Shown here one piece after another: positions 31,800 to 39,571 of a DNA stretch of 64,000 nucleotides (positions are counted from its first letter, which is position 1; each line of letters begins with the position of its first letter). The notes under the pieces were generated by a model. It was not told where the DNA came from, ran no database searches, and was given only the letters and a program-made list of their open reading frames with translations. Made by a program: the position numbers and the translations under genes. The DNA is from an uncultured Bryobacterales bacterium (lineage in GTDB: Bacteria > Acidobacteriota > Terriglobia > Bryobacterales > Bryobacteraceae). The stretch covers positions 11,962 to 75,961 of the forward strand of contig CALGAR010000025.1 in the NCBI GenBank assembly GCA_937959285.1. The letters are read 5' to 3'.

Positions 31800-32486
31800 A
31801 TGGCGAAAGCGATTGTAAAACCCGCGGCGAAGCGGCCGAAGACCAATGCTGAGCGTCAGGCGCGTCTGAAGCAGATTCTCGGAGCTCTCGATCAGCTCTA
31901 TCCGAATGCCACCTGCGCCCTGCATCATCGAAATGCATGGGAACTGCTGGTGGCCACGATCCTCTCGGCGCAATGCACCGATCAGCGCGTAAATATGGTT
32001 ACGCCCAAGCTGTTCGAGAAGTATCCGACGATCGTGGACTTCGCGCATGCCAACCAGCAGGAGCTGGCGCAGGACATCCGTTCAACGGGGTTCTTCAATA
32101 ACAAGGCGAAGTCCCTCATCGGCGCGGCGAGGACCATTTTGGAAAACTTTGGCGGAGAGATCCCTCGGACTATGGAGGAGCTCCTGACGGTCCCCGGGGC
32201 TGCTCGCAAGACAGCGAACGTAGTACTCGGGACTGCTTTCGGAATCGCCTCGGGTGTCGTTGTCGATACGCACGTGCAGCGCGTCACCCGGCGTCTCGAT
32301 CTGACCAGGGAAACGGACCCCGTGAAGATCGAACGCGACCTGATGAAGATCATTCCGAAGGAGCGCTGGATTCTCTTTTCACATCAGGTCATTCACTTTG
32401 GCCGCAACATTTGCATTGCTCGCAAGCCGCGATGCGCGGAATGCCCGCTCGACCCGATCTGTTACGCCGAGGATAAGACGAAGTAG
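31800..32486 (+). CDS. nth: Endonuclease III (DNA glycosylase/AP lyase)
   Basis: A 228-residue protein from the ATG at 31800, chosen as MAKAIVKPAAKR fits the family's basic N-terminus better than the Met eight codons earlier. Core features are present: LLVATILSAQCTDQRVN, the helix-hairpin-helix TVPGAARKTANVVLGTAFG with catalytic Lys, the catalytic Asp in VDTHVQRVTRRL, and the 4Fe-4S cluster CIARKPRCAECPLDPIC (C-x6-C-x2-C-x5-C). Known: Nth removes oxidised pyrimidines and cleaves at the AP site in base-excision repair. The hairpin reads PGAARKTAN where GVGRKTAN is most common, a mild change. Confidence 0.95.
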   Translation: MAKAIVKPAAKRPKTNAERQARLKQILGALDQLYPNATCALHHRNAWELLVATILSAQCTDQRVNMVTPKLFEKYPTIVDFAHANQQELAQDIRSTGFFNNKAKSLIGAARTILENFGGEIPRTMEELLTVPGAARKTANVVLGTAFGIASGVVVDTHVQRVTRRLDLTRETDPVKIERDLMKIIPKERWILFSHQVIHFGRNICIARKPRCAECPLDPICYAEDKTK

Positions 32487-32524
32487 GGTTGGCGTCCGCT
32501 CCGGTTTGAGATACGATTCTCCCG

Positions 32525-33814
32525 ATGCGACGCCGTCATTTTTTATTCGCTACCGGATCGGCTTTATCTGCCAGCCGCATTCTCGGCGCTAATGATCGGG
32601 TTCATGTCGGACTGATCGGTTGTGGCGGCAGGGGACGCTATGTCGCCGGATTCATGCGCCAAGTGCCGAACGTTCATTTCTCGGCAGTTTGTGACGTGTG
32701 GAGGGAGAAGCGGCTTGCCGCGAAACAATGGGCTGGTCCGGACACCGCGGAGTTTTCGGACTTCCGCAAGCTGCTCGAACACAAGCCTCTCGATGCGGTC
32801 CTGGTTGCTACACCGGACCACTGGCACGCAATCCCTACGATCTTCGCCTGCCAGGCGGGCAAGGATGTGTACGTGGAAAAGCCTCTGGCGCACAACGTGC
32901 GGGAAGGCCGTGCTATGGTGGAGGCGGCCCGCCGGTATAAGCGAATCGTCCAGGTAGGAACGCAGCATCGCTCGGCCCCTCATTACGCGGAAGTCGCTCA
33001 GATTGTGCAGAGCGGAGGGATCGGCGAGGTCCGCTTCGTCCGCGTATGGAACTATTCCAACATGCTGCCGAACGGCATCGGCCATGCCGACGACGAGGCG
33101 GTCCCGGACGGCGTGGATTGGGACATGTACCTTGGGCCCGCCCCAATGGTTCCGTACAATCGCTTGCGGATCGGCCCGACTTACCGGTGGTTCTGGGATT
33201 ATGCCGGCGGCACGATCACCGATTTTGGCGTCCACCGGTTCGATACTGTAAATCAGGTAATGAACGCGAAAGCCCCGCTTACAGTTTCGGCCACCGGCGG
33301 ACGCTACGTGCTCAAAGACGATGGTCAGATGCCAGACTTACTGCAGGTGACCTGGGAATTTCCTGGCTGGGTCCTCAGTTACGAGGCCTGCAACTTCAAC
33401 AGTCACGGCACGGGAGGCAGGACGCCGGGCATGAAATACTACCACGCCAAAGGCGCAGACGATCGCCCGCACGGCGAAGCTTACTACGGAACGAAGGGGA
33501 CGCTAATGTGCGATCGCCTGGGCTATGAAATCTATCCCGGCAGCGAGGGCGTTCAGAGAGTCTACAAAAACAGCACAGACGCGACCGCGCTTCATGCCCG
33601 CAACTTCATCGAGTGCGTGAGAAGCCGCAAGAGGCCGAACGCAGATGTAGAGTTGGGGCATTGGGGCACCAACATCGCTCACCTTGGAAACATCGCTTAC
33701 AAGACAAGACGGAAGCTGGTGTGGGATTCCGTCAAGGAAGATTTCGAAGGCGCGGCTGAGGCTTCCGCCCTTCTTTCTCGCAAAGCTCGCAAGCCCTGGG
33801 ACATTATCGGCTAG
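32525..33814 (+). CDS. Tat-exported Gfo/Idh/MocA family oxidoreductase
   Basis: A 429-residue protein. The N-terminus MRRRHFLFATGSALSASRIL is a twin-arginine signal. The dinucleotide fold starts at VHVGLIGCGGRGRYVAGF (GxGxxG), and the strand-loop DVYVEKPLAHN holds the family EKP motif. The C-terminal domain has WFWDYAGGTITDFGVHRFD with conserved His, and DADVELGHWGTNIAHLGNIAYKTR near the end, shown by VELGHWGTNIAH. Known: the family acts on sugars or polyols with NAD(P). Exported Tat copies are a hallmark of Planctomycetota and Acidobacteriota genomes; their substrates are unresolved. The cofactor would have to be carried out by Tat. Confidence 0.92.
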   Translation: MRRRHFLFATGSALSASRILGANDRVHVGLIGCGGRGRYVAGFMRQVPNVHFSAVCDVWREKRLAAKQWAGPDTAEFSDFRKLLEHKPLDAVLVATPDHWHAIPTIFACQAGKDVYVEKPLAHNVREGRAMVEAARRYKRIVQVGTQHRSAPHYAEVAQIVQSGGIGEVRFVRVWNYSNMLPNGIGHADDEAVPDGVDWDMYLGPAPMVPYNRLRIGPTYRWFWDYAGGTITDFGVHRFDTVNQVMNAKAPLTVSATGGRYVLKDDGQMPDLLQVTWEFPGWVLSYEACNFNSHGTGGRTPGMKYYHAKGADDRPHGEAYYGTKGTLMCDRLGYEIYPGSEGVQRVYKNSTDATALHARNFIECVRSRKRPNADVELGHWGTNIAHLGNIAYKTRRKLVWDSVKEDFEGAAEASALLSRKARKPWDIIG

Positions 33815-33874
33815 CAATGCCCCGCCATACGGCAGCGGTCTTGCGCAGGTTGTATCTCAAGTTGGAGACGATCA

Positions 33875-34300
33875 ATGAGCGGAGGCAGGGCGGTTGTGCG
33901 TATTCTTCTGATCGAGGACAACCCCGGGGATGTCTTTCTGGTACGAGAAGCTTTACGATCCCGAGGACTCGAGTTCGAGCTCCATCACTACGCGGACGGG
34001 GAACAGGCGTGGCGGTTCCTCTGTGAGCGTCCACCTACCGGCGTCCCGGACTTGATCCTTCTTGATCTCAATCTTCCTAAAACGGACGGCTCCAGCCTGC
34101 TGAAGCTGATTCGGGAGCACGATTGCCTTCAGGACGTTCCCGTTGCGGTTCTCACTTCGTCCCAATCGCCGCACGATGAGCAGGAAGCCGTGCGGATCGG
34201 AGCCAACCGGTATCTCCACAAGTCGCCGTTTCTAGATGATTTTCTAGATGAGGTGGGTTGCGCGGTCTCTGAGATGCTTGCCGAGCGGCGTGCAACCTAG
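33875..34300 (+). CDS. Single-domain response regulator (Rcp1-like)
   Basis: A 141-residue receiver domain with no output domain. Acidic pocket E14 and D15 (LLIEDNPGDVFLVREAL), phospho-acceptor D64 in LILLDLNLPKTDG, switch Thr/Ser in VAVLTSSQSP, and Lys in RYLHKSPFLD are all present. The NPGDVFLVREAL segment is characteristic of the phytochrome/bacteriophytochrome-associated Rcp1 subgroup. It has no partner kinase next to it; the PAS-GAF histidine kinase at 37674-39353 is a possible partner. Promoter and ribosome-binding signals are weak. It is followed by a 123-bp gap. Confidence 0.9.
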   Translation: MSGGRAVVRILLIEDNPGDVFLVREALRSRGLEFELHHYADGEQAWRFLCERPPTGVPDLILLDLNLPKTDGSSLLKLIREHDCLQDVPVAVLTSSQSPHDEQEAVRIGANRYLHKSPFLDDFLDEVGCAVSEMLAERRAT

Positions 34301-34375
34301 CTTGCGGGCGGGTGTCAGCGTTTTTTGTGAACCCTCGTTTGTGACAGTCATATCTGGAGATGAGCTCGCCTTGGC

Positions 34376-34381
34376 TATAAT
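34376..34381 (+). promoter_or_regulatory. -10 box of the TauE-like gene promoter
   Basis: TATAAT is a perfect -10, 42 bp before the TTG start at 34424. The -35 region (near TCTGGA at 34353) is poor. Confidence 0.5.
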
Positions 34382-34423
34382 CGGATCGTCCTCTGAATCT
34401 CTCCAAGGTCCGGGGTAGGCTTT

Positions 34424-35182
34424 TTGAATCTCCTGTTAGGGCTGGGACTGATGGTCGCCGTCGGTCTGTCTTTAGGGTTTCTCGGTGCGGGAGGGTCGGC
34501 GATCACGTTGCCTGTGCTCGTTTACGTTCTCAACATCGAACCACGGCAAGCCATTGCCATGTCGCTCGCGATTGTCGGCACGACAAGCCTTGTCGGCGCT
34601 GTGGTCAGTTTTCGCCAGAAGTATGTCGACTGGCGAATGGGTCTGCTGTTTGGCCTGGAGGGCGTCATAGGTGCTTATTTCGGTTCCCACCTGACCTATC
34701 TTGTATCCCCCGAGGCGATCCTGATGTCCTACGCGGCGCTGCTAATCGCGATCGGGACTCTCATGCTGCTTGTTCCCCAGCCGGGAGATCGCCATGCTCC
34801 TGGCCGCCAGCTCTGGAAATGCAGTGTCGTGGGCGGCATTGTCGGCATACTCACAGGGTTCTTCGGAGTGAGCGGCGGATTTCTCATTGTGCCCGCGCTC
34901 ATCTGGTTTGGCGGCGTTAGTGTCCGTCACGCAGTCGGCACATCGCTGATGATTATCACGATCAACTCGGTGTCCGGATTGATCGGGCATGCATCCCGCT
35001 CTCGCCAGGACTTCGGCCTGACGGCGCTCCTGGTGGTGTGCGCTGTTGCTGGACTCCTGCCCGGCATCCAGCTTTCACGCCGCGTGCCGCCCGGGACTCT
35101 GCGCCGGGGCTTTGCTGTCGCCTTGCTGGTCCTGGCCATGGTTCTCATCGTCGAGAACTACCAGCGGCTCGCTGCACGTTAA
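34424..35182 (+). CDS. Sulfite exporter TauE/SafE family permease
   Basis: A 252-residue membrane protein starting at a TTG, with a good upstream -10 (34376). Eight hydrophobic segments are visible, in two similar halves: LLGLGLMVAVGLSLGFLGAGGS and ILTGFFGVSGGFLIVPALIWFG, both with the family LGxGGS/GVSGGF glycine motif, then LIGHASRSRQDFG. The length is normal. Known: members move sulfur-containing anions or other small anions across the inner membrane; the direction is disputed and the substrate unknown. It overlaps its convergent neighbour by 4 nt (TTAA). Confidence 0.87.
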   Translation: MNLLLGLGLMVAVGLSLGFLGAGGSAITLPVLVYVLNIEPRQAIAMSLAIVGTTSLVGAVVSFRQKYVDWRMGLLFGLEGVIGAYFGSHLTYLVSPEAILMSYAALLIAIGTLMLLVPQPGDRHAPGRQLWKCSVVGGIVGILTGFFGVSGGFLIVPALIWFGGVSVRHAVGTSLMIITINSVSGLIGHASRSRQDFGLTALLVVCAVAGLLPGIQLSRRVPPGTLRRGFAVALLVLAMVLIVENYQRLAAR

Positions 35183-35619
35183 CCTGCGGCGGCGAGGACT
35201 TCTTTGGGATTCGGCTTTCCGCGCGTGGAATACCGAATCACTCCATCGGGGCCGATCAGATAGACGGTCCTGCGGACGATCAGACCGGCTGCCCGGTACA
35301 GCTTCGCTACGCGCTTACCCTCGTCGACGAGCAGAGGAAACGGAAGGCCGTGGCGCTTCCTGAAGCTTTGGTGGCTCGCCGCGCTTCCAGGGTTCACGCC
35401 GTACACAACCGCGTTTCGCGCTTGCACGTCAGCCCAGGAATCGCGGAATTCACACAACTGGCGAGTACAGATTCTGGTTTCATCGGCCGGGTAGAAGACG
35501 AGAATGACATTCTTGCCTCGCGCGGCAGCCAGACTGACATCTTGTCCGGAGTCATCGCGCAGAGTGAAATCGGGCGCAACGACGCCGGCAGGGAGCGGTT
35601 TTATGAGAAAGGCGAACAT
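35179..35619 (-). CDS. Peroxiredoxin, PrxQ/BCP type
   Basis: A 146-residue thioredoxin-fold protein. The peroxidatic Cys lies in YPADETRICTRQLCEFRD (PxxxTxxC), with a second Cys five residues later as is typical of atypical 2-Cys PrxQ. The thioredoxin-like core shows APDFTLRDDSGQDVSLAAARG, NVILVFYPA, AVVYGVNPGSAASHQSF, LPFPLLVDEGKRVAKLY and TVYLIGPDGVIRYSTRGKP. Known: BCP/PrxQ proteins reduce peroxides using thioredoxin. The enzyme is cytoplasmic as no signal peptide is seen. Divergent from the Fsr-like gene. Fully normal length. Confidence 0.9.
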   Translation of the reverse strand: MFAFLIKPLPAGVVAPDFTLRDDSGQDVSLAAARGKNVILVFYPADETRICTRQLCEFRDSWADVQARNAVVYGVNPGSAASHQSFRKRHGLPFPLLVDEGKRVAKLYRAAGLIVRRTVYLIGPDGVIRYSTRGKPNPKEVLAAAG

Positions 35620-35767
35620 GGAACTGTGATTCAGGCGATCAGCCTTTTGTTAATTTTATTAATTTTATGCATTCCTTCGTTGAAAGTTCCGGCTTTTTGC
35701 TTTCGCTTTGCTTTTGCGTCCGGCAGACCCTGAAGCAGTGTCTGCAGCAGACGGCTGTAAGTCCCGC

Positions 35768-35773
35768 TATAAT
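35768..35773 (+). promoter_or_regulatory. -10 box of the Fsr-like/queC promoter
   Basis: TATAAT is a perfect -10, only 17 bp before the ATG at 35791, which would leave a very short leader of about 11 nt. No convincing -35 is seen. Confidence 0.4.
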
Positions 35774-35790
35774 AAGCAAAGCTTCTCCTG

Positions 35791-36987
35791 ATGCCTTCCC
35801 AGACAACTGTACTTACCACAACGGTTCCGGCTCACGGAAGAGCGGCTCGTGTCGGAATGCTATCGCTGATCCTTCTCAGCGTCGCGCACTTCTTCATCGA
35901 CCTGTATTCCAGCGCGATTGGCGCTTTCCAGCCGGTCCTGGTTGAGAAGCTGCGATTGTCGTTGACCCAAGCCGGTTTCCTTGGCGGCGTGCTCGTGTTT
36001 TCCTCGTCCGTGATGCAGCCGGTTTACGGGCTGCTTTCGGATCGATTCCACACGAAGCTCTTTTCGGCGCTCGCGCCCGCGGTGGCCGGGATCTTTATTG
36101 CGGCTCTCGGACTCTCTCCAGGCTACGAGTGGGCCCTGGCGATGGTGGCGCTCGGCGGCGCGGGCATCGCATCCTTCCATCCGCAGGCGACAGCCTGGGC
36201 GACGGCGGGCATGGCGACGAACCGCGGCCGCTGGATGGCCGTTTTTATCAGCGCCGGAACGCTTGGAATGGCGCTGGGACCGACGTTTTTCTCTGAATTG
36301 CTCCTTCGCGCCGGGGTGGCGCAATCGTGGTGGGCTGCCGTGCCGGGCGTGTTCGTCACCGCCTTGCTGCTCGCATTTCTTCCCGCCGGTCGGGAAGAGA
36401 AGCACGTAGGACGCAAGTTCGACTGGCGGCCTCTCGTCGCGGTCTGGAAACCGCTCACGATCCTTTATTTTCTGGTATTCATCCGGTCCATTCTGCAAAT
36501 TACTTACGCGCAATTTCTGCCGTTGTATCTGCATCGGGAGCGTGGCTTCGAATTCTCCACGGCCTCCTACGCGCTCTCCCTCTATCTGGCAGCCGGGGCA
36601 ATCGGGGGCTTTGTGGGCGGCCAACTGGCGGACCGGTTCGGCGGCAGGGCGGTGATTATGATGTCGATGCTCTCCTGCGTTCCGTTCCTGGCGTTGTTCT
36701 TTCTGACGACCGGACCGCTGTCTTTGCTGGGTTTGGCTCTTGGTGGTCTGACGTTGTTGTTCACGATTCCGGTTAATGTGGTCATGGCGCAGGAGCTCGC
36801 TCCCTCGCAAGCCGGGACCGTTTCGGCGCTGATGATGGGTTTTGCATGGGGTATGGCGGGAATTGTTTTTATTCCGCTGGCGGGCTGGATTGCCGATGTC
36901 TTTTCAATGCACGTTGCGCTCTTTAGTCTGCTCATTTTTCCAATCCTTGGCTTCTTCCTGACGATGAAGCTGCCGAAGAACGCGTGA
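35791..36987 (+). CDS. MFS exporter, fosmidomycin-resistance (Fsr)-like
   Basis: A 398-residue, 12-helix major-facilitator protein. The N-terminal region HFFIDLYSSAIGAFQPVLVEKLRLSLTQAG, seen as HFFIDLYSSAIGAFQPVL, is the Fsr-family opening. The cytoplasmic loop motif is GLLSDRFHTK, and a later copy is GQLADRFGGRAV. The conserved helix IASFHPQATAWA is also Fsr-like. Known: Fsr exports fosmidomycin in E. coli; relatives export other small organic acids or drugs. Its TGA overlaps the queC ATG by one base (TGATG), so both are read together. Whether it moves a queuosine-pathway compound is only a guess. Confidence 0.88.
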   Translation: MPSQTTVLTTTVPAHGRAARVGMLSLILLSVAHFFIDLYSSAIGAFQPVLVEKLRLSLTQAGFLGGVLVFSSSVMQPVYGLLSDRFHTKLFSALAPAVAGIFIAALGLSPGYEWALAMVALGGAGIASFHPQATAWATAGMATNRGRWMAVFISAGTLGMALGPTFFSELLLRAGVAQSWWAAVPGVFVTALLLAFLPAGREEKHVGRKFDWRPLVAVWKPLTILYFLVFIRSILQITYAQFLPLYLHRERGFEFSTASYALSLYLAAGAIGGFVGGQLADRFGGRAVIMMSMLSCVPFLALFFLTTGPLSLLGLALGGLTLLFTIPVNVVMAQELAPSQAGTVSALMMGFAWGMAGIVFIPLAGWIADVFSMHVALFSLLIFPILGFFLTMKLPKNA

Positions 36988-37673
36988 TGAGTGCTCCCCG
37001 TGCCGTGTGCCTCCTCAGCGGGGGCCTCGATTCCACTACCTGTCTCGCTATTGCCCGTTCGGAAGGCTTCGAGTGCTACACGCTCTCCTTCGACTACGGA
37101 CAGCGCCATCGGATCGAACTGGAGGCTGCCGGAAGGGTCGCTCAGGCTCTTGGAGCCGCGCGTCATGTCGTCCTGAAGATCGACCTGCGGCAGTTCGGCG
37201 GATCTGCGCTAACGGACGATATCGAGGTGCCGAAAGGGAGGAACGCAAGCGAAATCTCACACGGCATTCCGATCACATATGTGCCGGCCCGTAATACCAT
37301 TTTCCTCTCGTGCGCGCTGGGCTGGGCGGAGGTGCTTGGCGCTCAGGACATCTTCATCGGCGTCAACGCCATCGACTATTCCGGCTATCCCGACTGCCGG
37401 CCCGAGTTCATTGAAGCCTTCGAACGGATGGCGAATCTGGCTACGGCTGCGGGTGTGGAGGGACGCATGCGTATCCGCATTCACACGCCTCTCATCCGAA
37501 TGACCAAAGCCGACATTGTGCGCCGCAGTCTCGAACTTGGTGTCGACCTTGGCTTGACGTTCAGTTGTTATGATCCAGGCCCCGGCGGCCGTCCTTGCGG
37601 GCGCTGCGATGCCTGCATCCTCCGGCGGAAGGGATTTGAGGAAGCCGGAATTGCCGATCCGCTAAACCGGTAA
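36987..37673 (+). CDS. queC: 7-cyano-7-deazaguanine synthase QueC
   Basis: A 228-residue protein. The start is the ATG at 36987 inside TGATG; a GTG one codon earlier is an alternative. The PP-loop motif is LLSGGLDSTTCLAIA, followed by SFDYGQRHRIELEAA, ITYVPARNTIFLSCALGWAE, IGVNAIDYSGYPDCRPEF and RPCGRCDACILRRKGFEEAG, which supplies the zinc cysteines with the preceding SCYDP. Known: QueC converts CDG to preQ0 with ATP and ammonia, en route to queuosine in tRNA or to 7-deazaguanine DNA modification. No queD, queE or queF is in the window. Its stop abuts the stop of the convergent kinase gene. Confidence 0.96.
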   Translation: MSAPRAVCLLSGGLDSTTCLAIARSEGFECYTLSFDYGQRHRIELEAAGRVAQALGAARHVVLKIDLRQFGGSALTDDIEVPKGRNASEISHGIPITYVPARNTIFLSCALGWAEVLGAQDIFIGVNAIDYSGYPDCRPEFIEAFERMANLATAAGVEGRMRIRIHTPLIRMTKADIVRRSLELGVDLGLTFSCYDPGPGGRPCGRCDACILRRKGFEEAGIADPLNR

Positions 37674-39353
37674 TTATTTCGGAATCGTGAAGTGGAAGGT
37701 CGAGCCCTTGCCGGGTTCCGATTCCACCCAGATTCGGCCGTTGTGGCGCTGGATCAGGCTGCGGCAGATTGCGAGCCCGATGCCGCTGCCGGGATACTCC
37801 CTGCCATGAAGGCGTTTAAACGCGCCAAAAATCCGCTCAAAGTAGGCTGGCTCAATTCCGATGCCGTTGTCCCGGACGGAAATCTGCCAGTGCTCGTCAG
37901 ATTCCGATGACGAAACATGGATGCGAGGCGGTTTGGCGCTGCGAAACTTGATGGCGTTACCGAGCAGATTCTCCATGACCTGGGACATTTGCATGAAGTC
38001 GGCGAGGACCGTTGGAAGCGGATTGTGGGTGATGACGGCGTGGGACCCTTCAATCTGTGTCTTCAGGCTGGCCATCGCCCAGGCGAGCACACCGTTCATA
38101 TCCGTTTCACGAACTGTCTTGCCGGGACTGCTGACGACTCGTGAATACAGCAGAAGATCATGAACAAGATCGCTCATACGCTTGACCCCCTCGACGGCAA
38201 ACGCAATGTACTCCTTCCCTTCAGCATCGAGTTTTTGGTCATAGCGCCTGGCGAGCATTTGCACAAAGCTTGCCACGGTCCGCAGCGGCTCCTGGAGGTC
38301 GTGGGAAGCCACGTAAGCGAACTGCTGAAGTTCGGCGTTCGCTTGAGAAAGGCTCTCGGCGTGCTGCCGTAACGCATTCTCGGCGTCGCGGCGGTCGAGC
38401 GCCTTCCCTAGGACGTCTGCGATAGATTGCACGAAGCGGATGTCGCCGTCCGTGAAGCTGCGGACTGACCGCGAGTAGGCGCCGAGCACTCCGTGAGGGG
38501 TCGCATCACCCGGGATGACGACGGAGATTCCGCTTCGGACGCTACTGTCCCGCAGAAGACCGCCCGCCGCGAACCGGCTGTCGGAGCCGAGATCTTTCAC
38601 TACAACCTGCTGCCTTGAAGTGAAGGCAAGGGTGGGCAGAGAGCGTTCGCCGATGTCGATCGCCGCTGTGCCAACCACTCCGTTGGGCCAGCCGGTTCCT
38701 GACCGCAACAGCAATTGCTTATTTCCCGGGCATGGCTCGAAGATTCCGGCTAAGTCTACGCGGATTGTCTCCCTCAAGAGGTTGCATGCCGCCTGCATCC
38801 ATTGCGCTGGCGGTTCCGCGCCGAGCGCCCTCATCGCGAGATCGGCTACGGATGTCTGCTCGGCAAGACGGCTCCGCAGTTCGCTTTCTACGCCGGGCTT
38901 CCCGGTTACGTCGTAAGTCAGCCTGGATAACGCGGCAAGGTTCCCAGCGGCATCGAACATCGGAACTGTGACGGATTCGGCGCAAAATGGCTTTGCCTTC
39001 CTCCGCAAGAGCCAGTGGCGGGTGACAAAATAGCCTTCCCTTTGCGCTTGCTCCAGTTCCTTCTCTGGCTGGTGGTTCCGCCTCTCCTCCTCCGTGTAGA
39101 GAACTGCCGCTGGCTGGCCGATTATCTCCGCAGACGCGTAGCCGTGGATCTTTTCGGCTCCGCGGCTCCAGCCCTGAATCCTGCCGTCACGGTCGAGCAG
39201 GATCAGCGCGAACTCCTGTGTTTCGGTCGTTACTTCCCGGGGCCGGCCTCCCTCGTCACCGCGGCGTTTCGACTGCTCGCGTTCAAGGGCCTCCTCGAGT
39301 TCTTTAATGCGCCTCTGCGCTCGAACCAGTTCGTTTGTGAGCTCTGGGGTCAT
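37674..39353 (-). CDS. PAS-GAF sensor histidine kinase
   Basis: A 559-residue cytoplasmic protein with no transmembrane segment. The ATG at 39353 is preferred over an upstream TTG. A short coiled coil (RAQRRIKELEEALERE) leads to a PAS domain (residues ~45-155; FALILLDRDGRIQGWSRGAE and VLYTEEERRNHQ). A GAF domain follows (~170-330; IDIGERSLPTLAFTSRQQVV, GVLGAYSRSVRSFTDGD). The kinase core has H near residue 351 (YVASHDLQEPLRTV), N box MENLLGNAIKFR, G1 VRDNGIGIEP and G2 GSGIGLAICRSL. It matches the bacteriophytochrome-like HisKA group that partners Rcp1-type regulators such as the one at 33875. The signal sensed is unknown. Confidence 0.92.
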   Translation of the reverse strand: MTPELTNELVRAQRRIKELEEALEREQSKRRGDEGGRPREVTTETQEFALILLDRDGRIQGWSRGAEKIHGYASAEIIGQPAAVLYTEEERRNHQPEKELEQAQREGYFVTRHWLLRRKAKPFCAESVTVPMFDAAGNLAALSRLTYDVTGKPGVESELRSRLAEQTSVADLAMRALGAEPPAQWMQAACNLLRETIRVDLAGIFEPCPGNKQLLLRSGTGWPNGVVGTAAIDIGERSLPTLAFTSRQQVVVKDLGSDSRFAAGGLLRDSSVRSGISVVIPGDATPHGVLGAYSRSVRSFTDGDIRFVQSIADVLGKALDRRDAENALRQHAESLSQANAELQQFAYVASHDLQEPLRTVASFVQMLARRYDQKLDAEGKEYIAFAVEGVKRMSDLVHDLLLYSRVVSSPGKTVRETDMNGVLAWAMASLKTQIEGSHAVITHNPLPTVLADFMQMSQVMENLLGNAIKFRSAKPPRIHVSSSESDEHWQISVRDNGIGIEPAYFERIFGAFKRLHGREYPGSGIGLAICRSLIQRHNGRIWVESEPGKGSTFHFTIPK

Positions 39354-39571
39354 CGCATTGAACCAACACAGTTCTTTTTGTTTTCCGTTTCCGGGAAAGC
39401 CCTCGCCAGCAACGTTCAACCGCCTGCCCGAGGCGAGATCCTCCGAGTATTTAGATGCTGGCGCGGAGGGTTCGATTTCCTTTAGAAAGCGTTAAGCTGC
39501 TGTTTTGCTACGATCAAGAGAGAGCTTGTGCTGACCGCCTCGACAAATCGCTGAAGATTGTTCTTGTTTTT

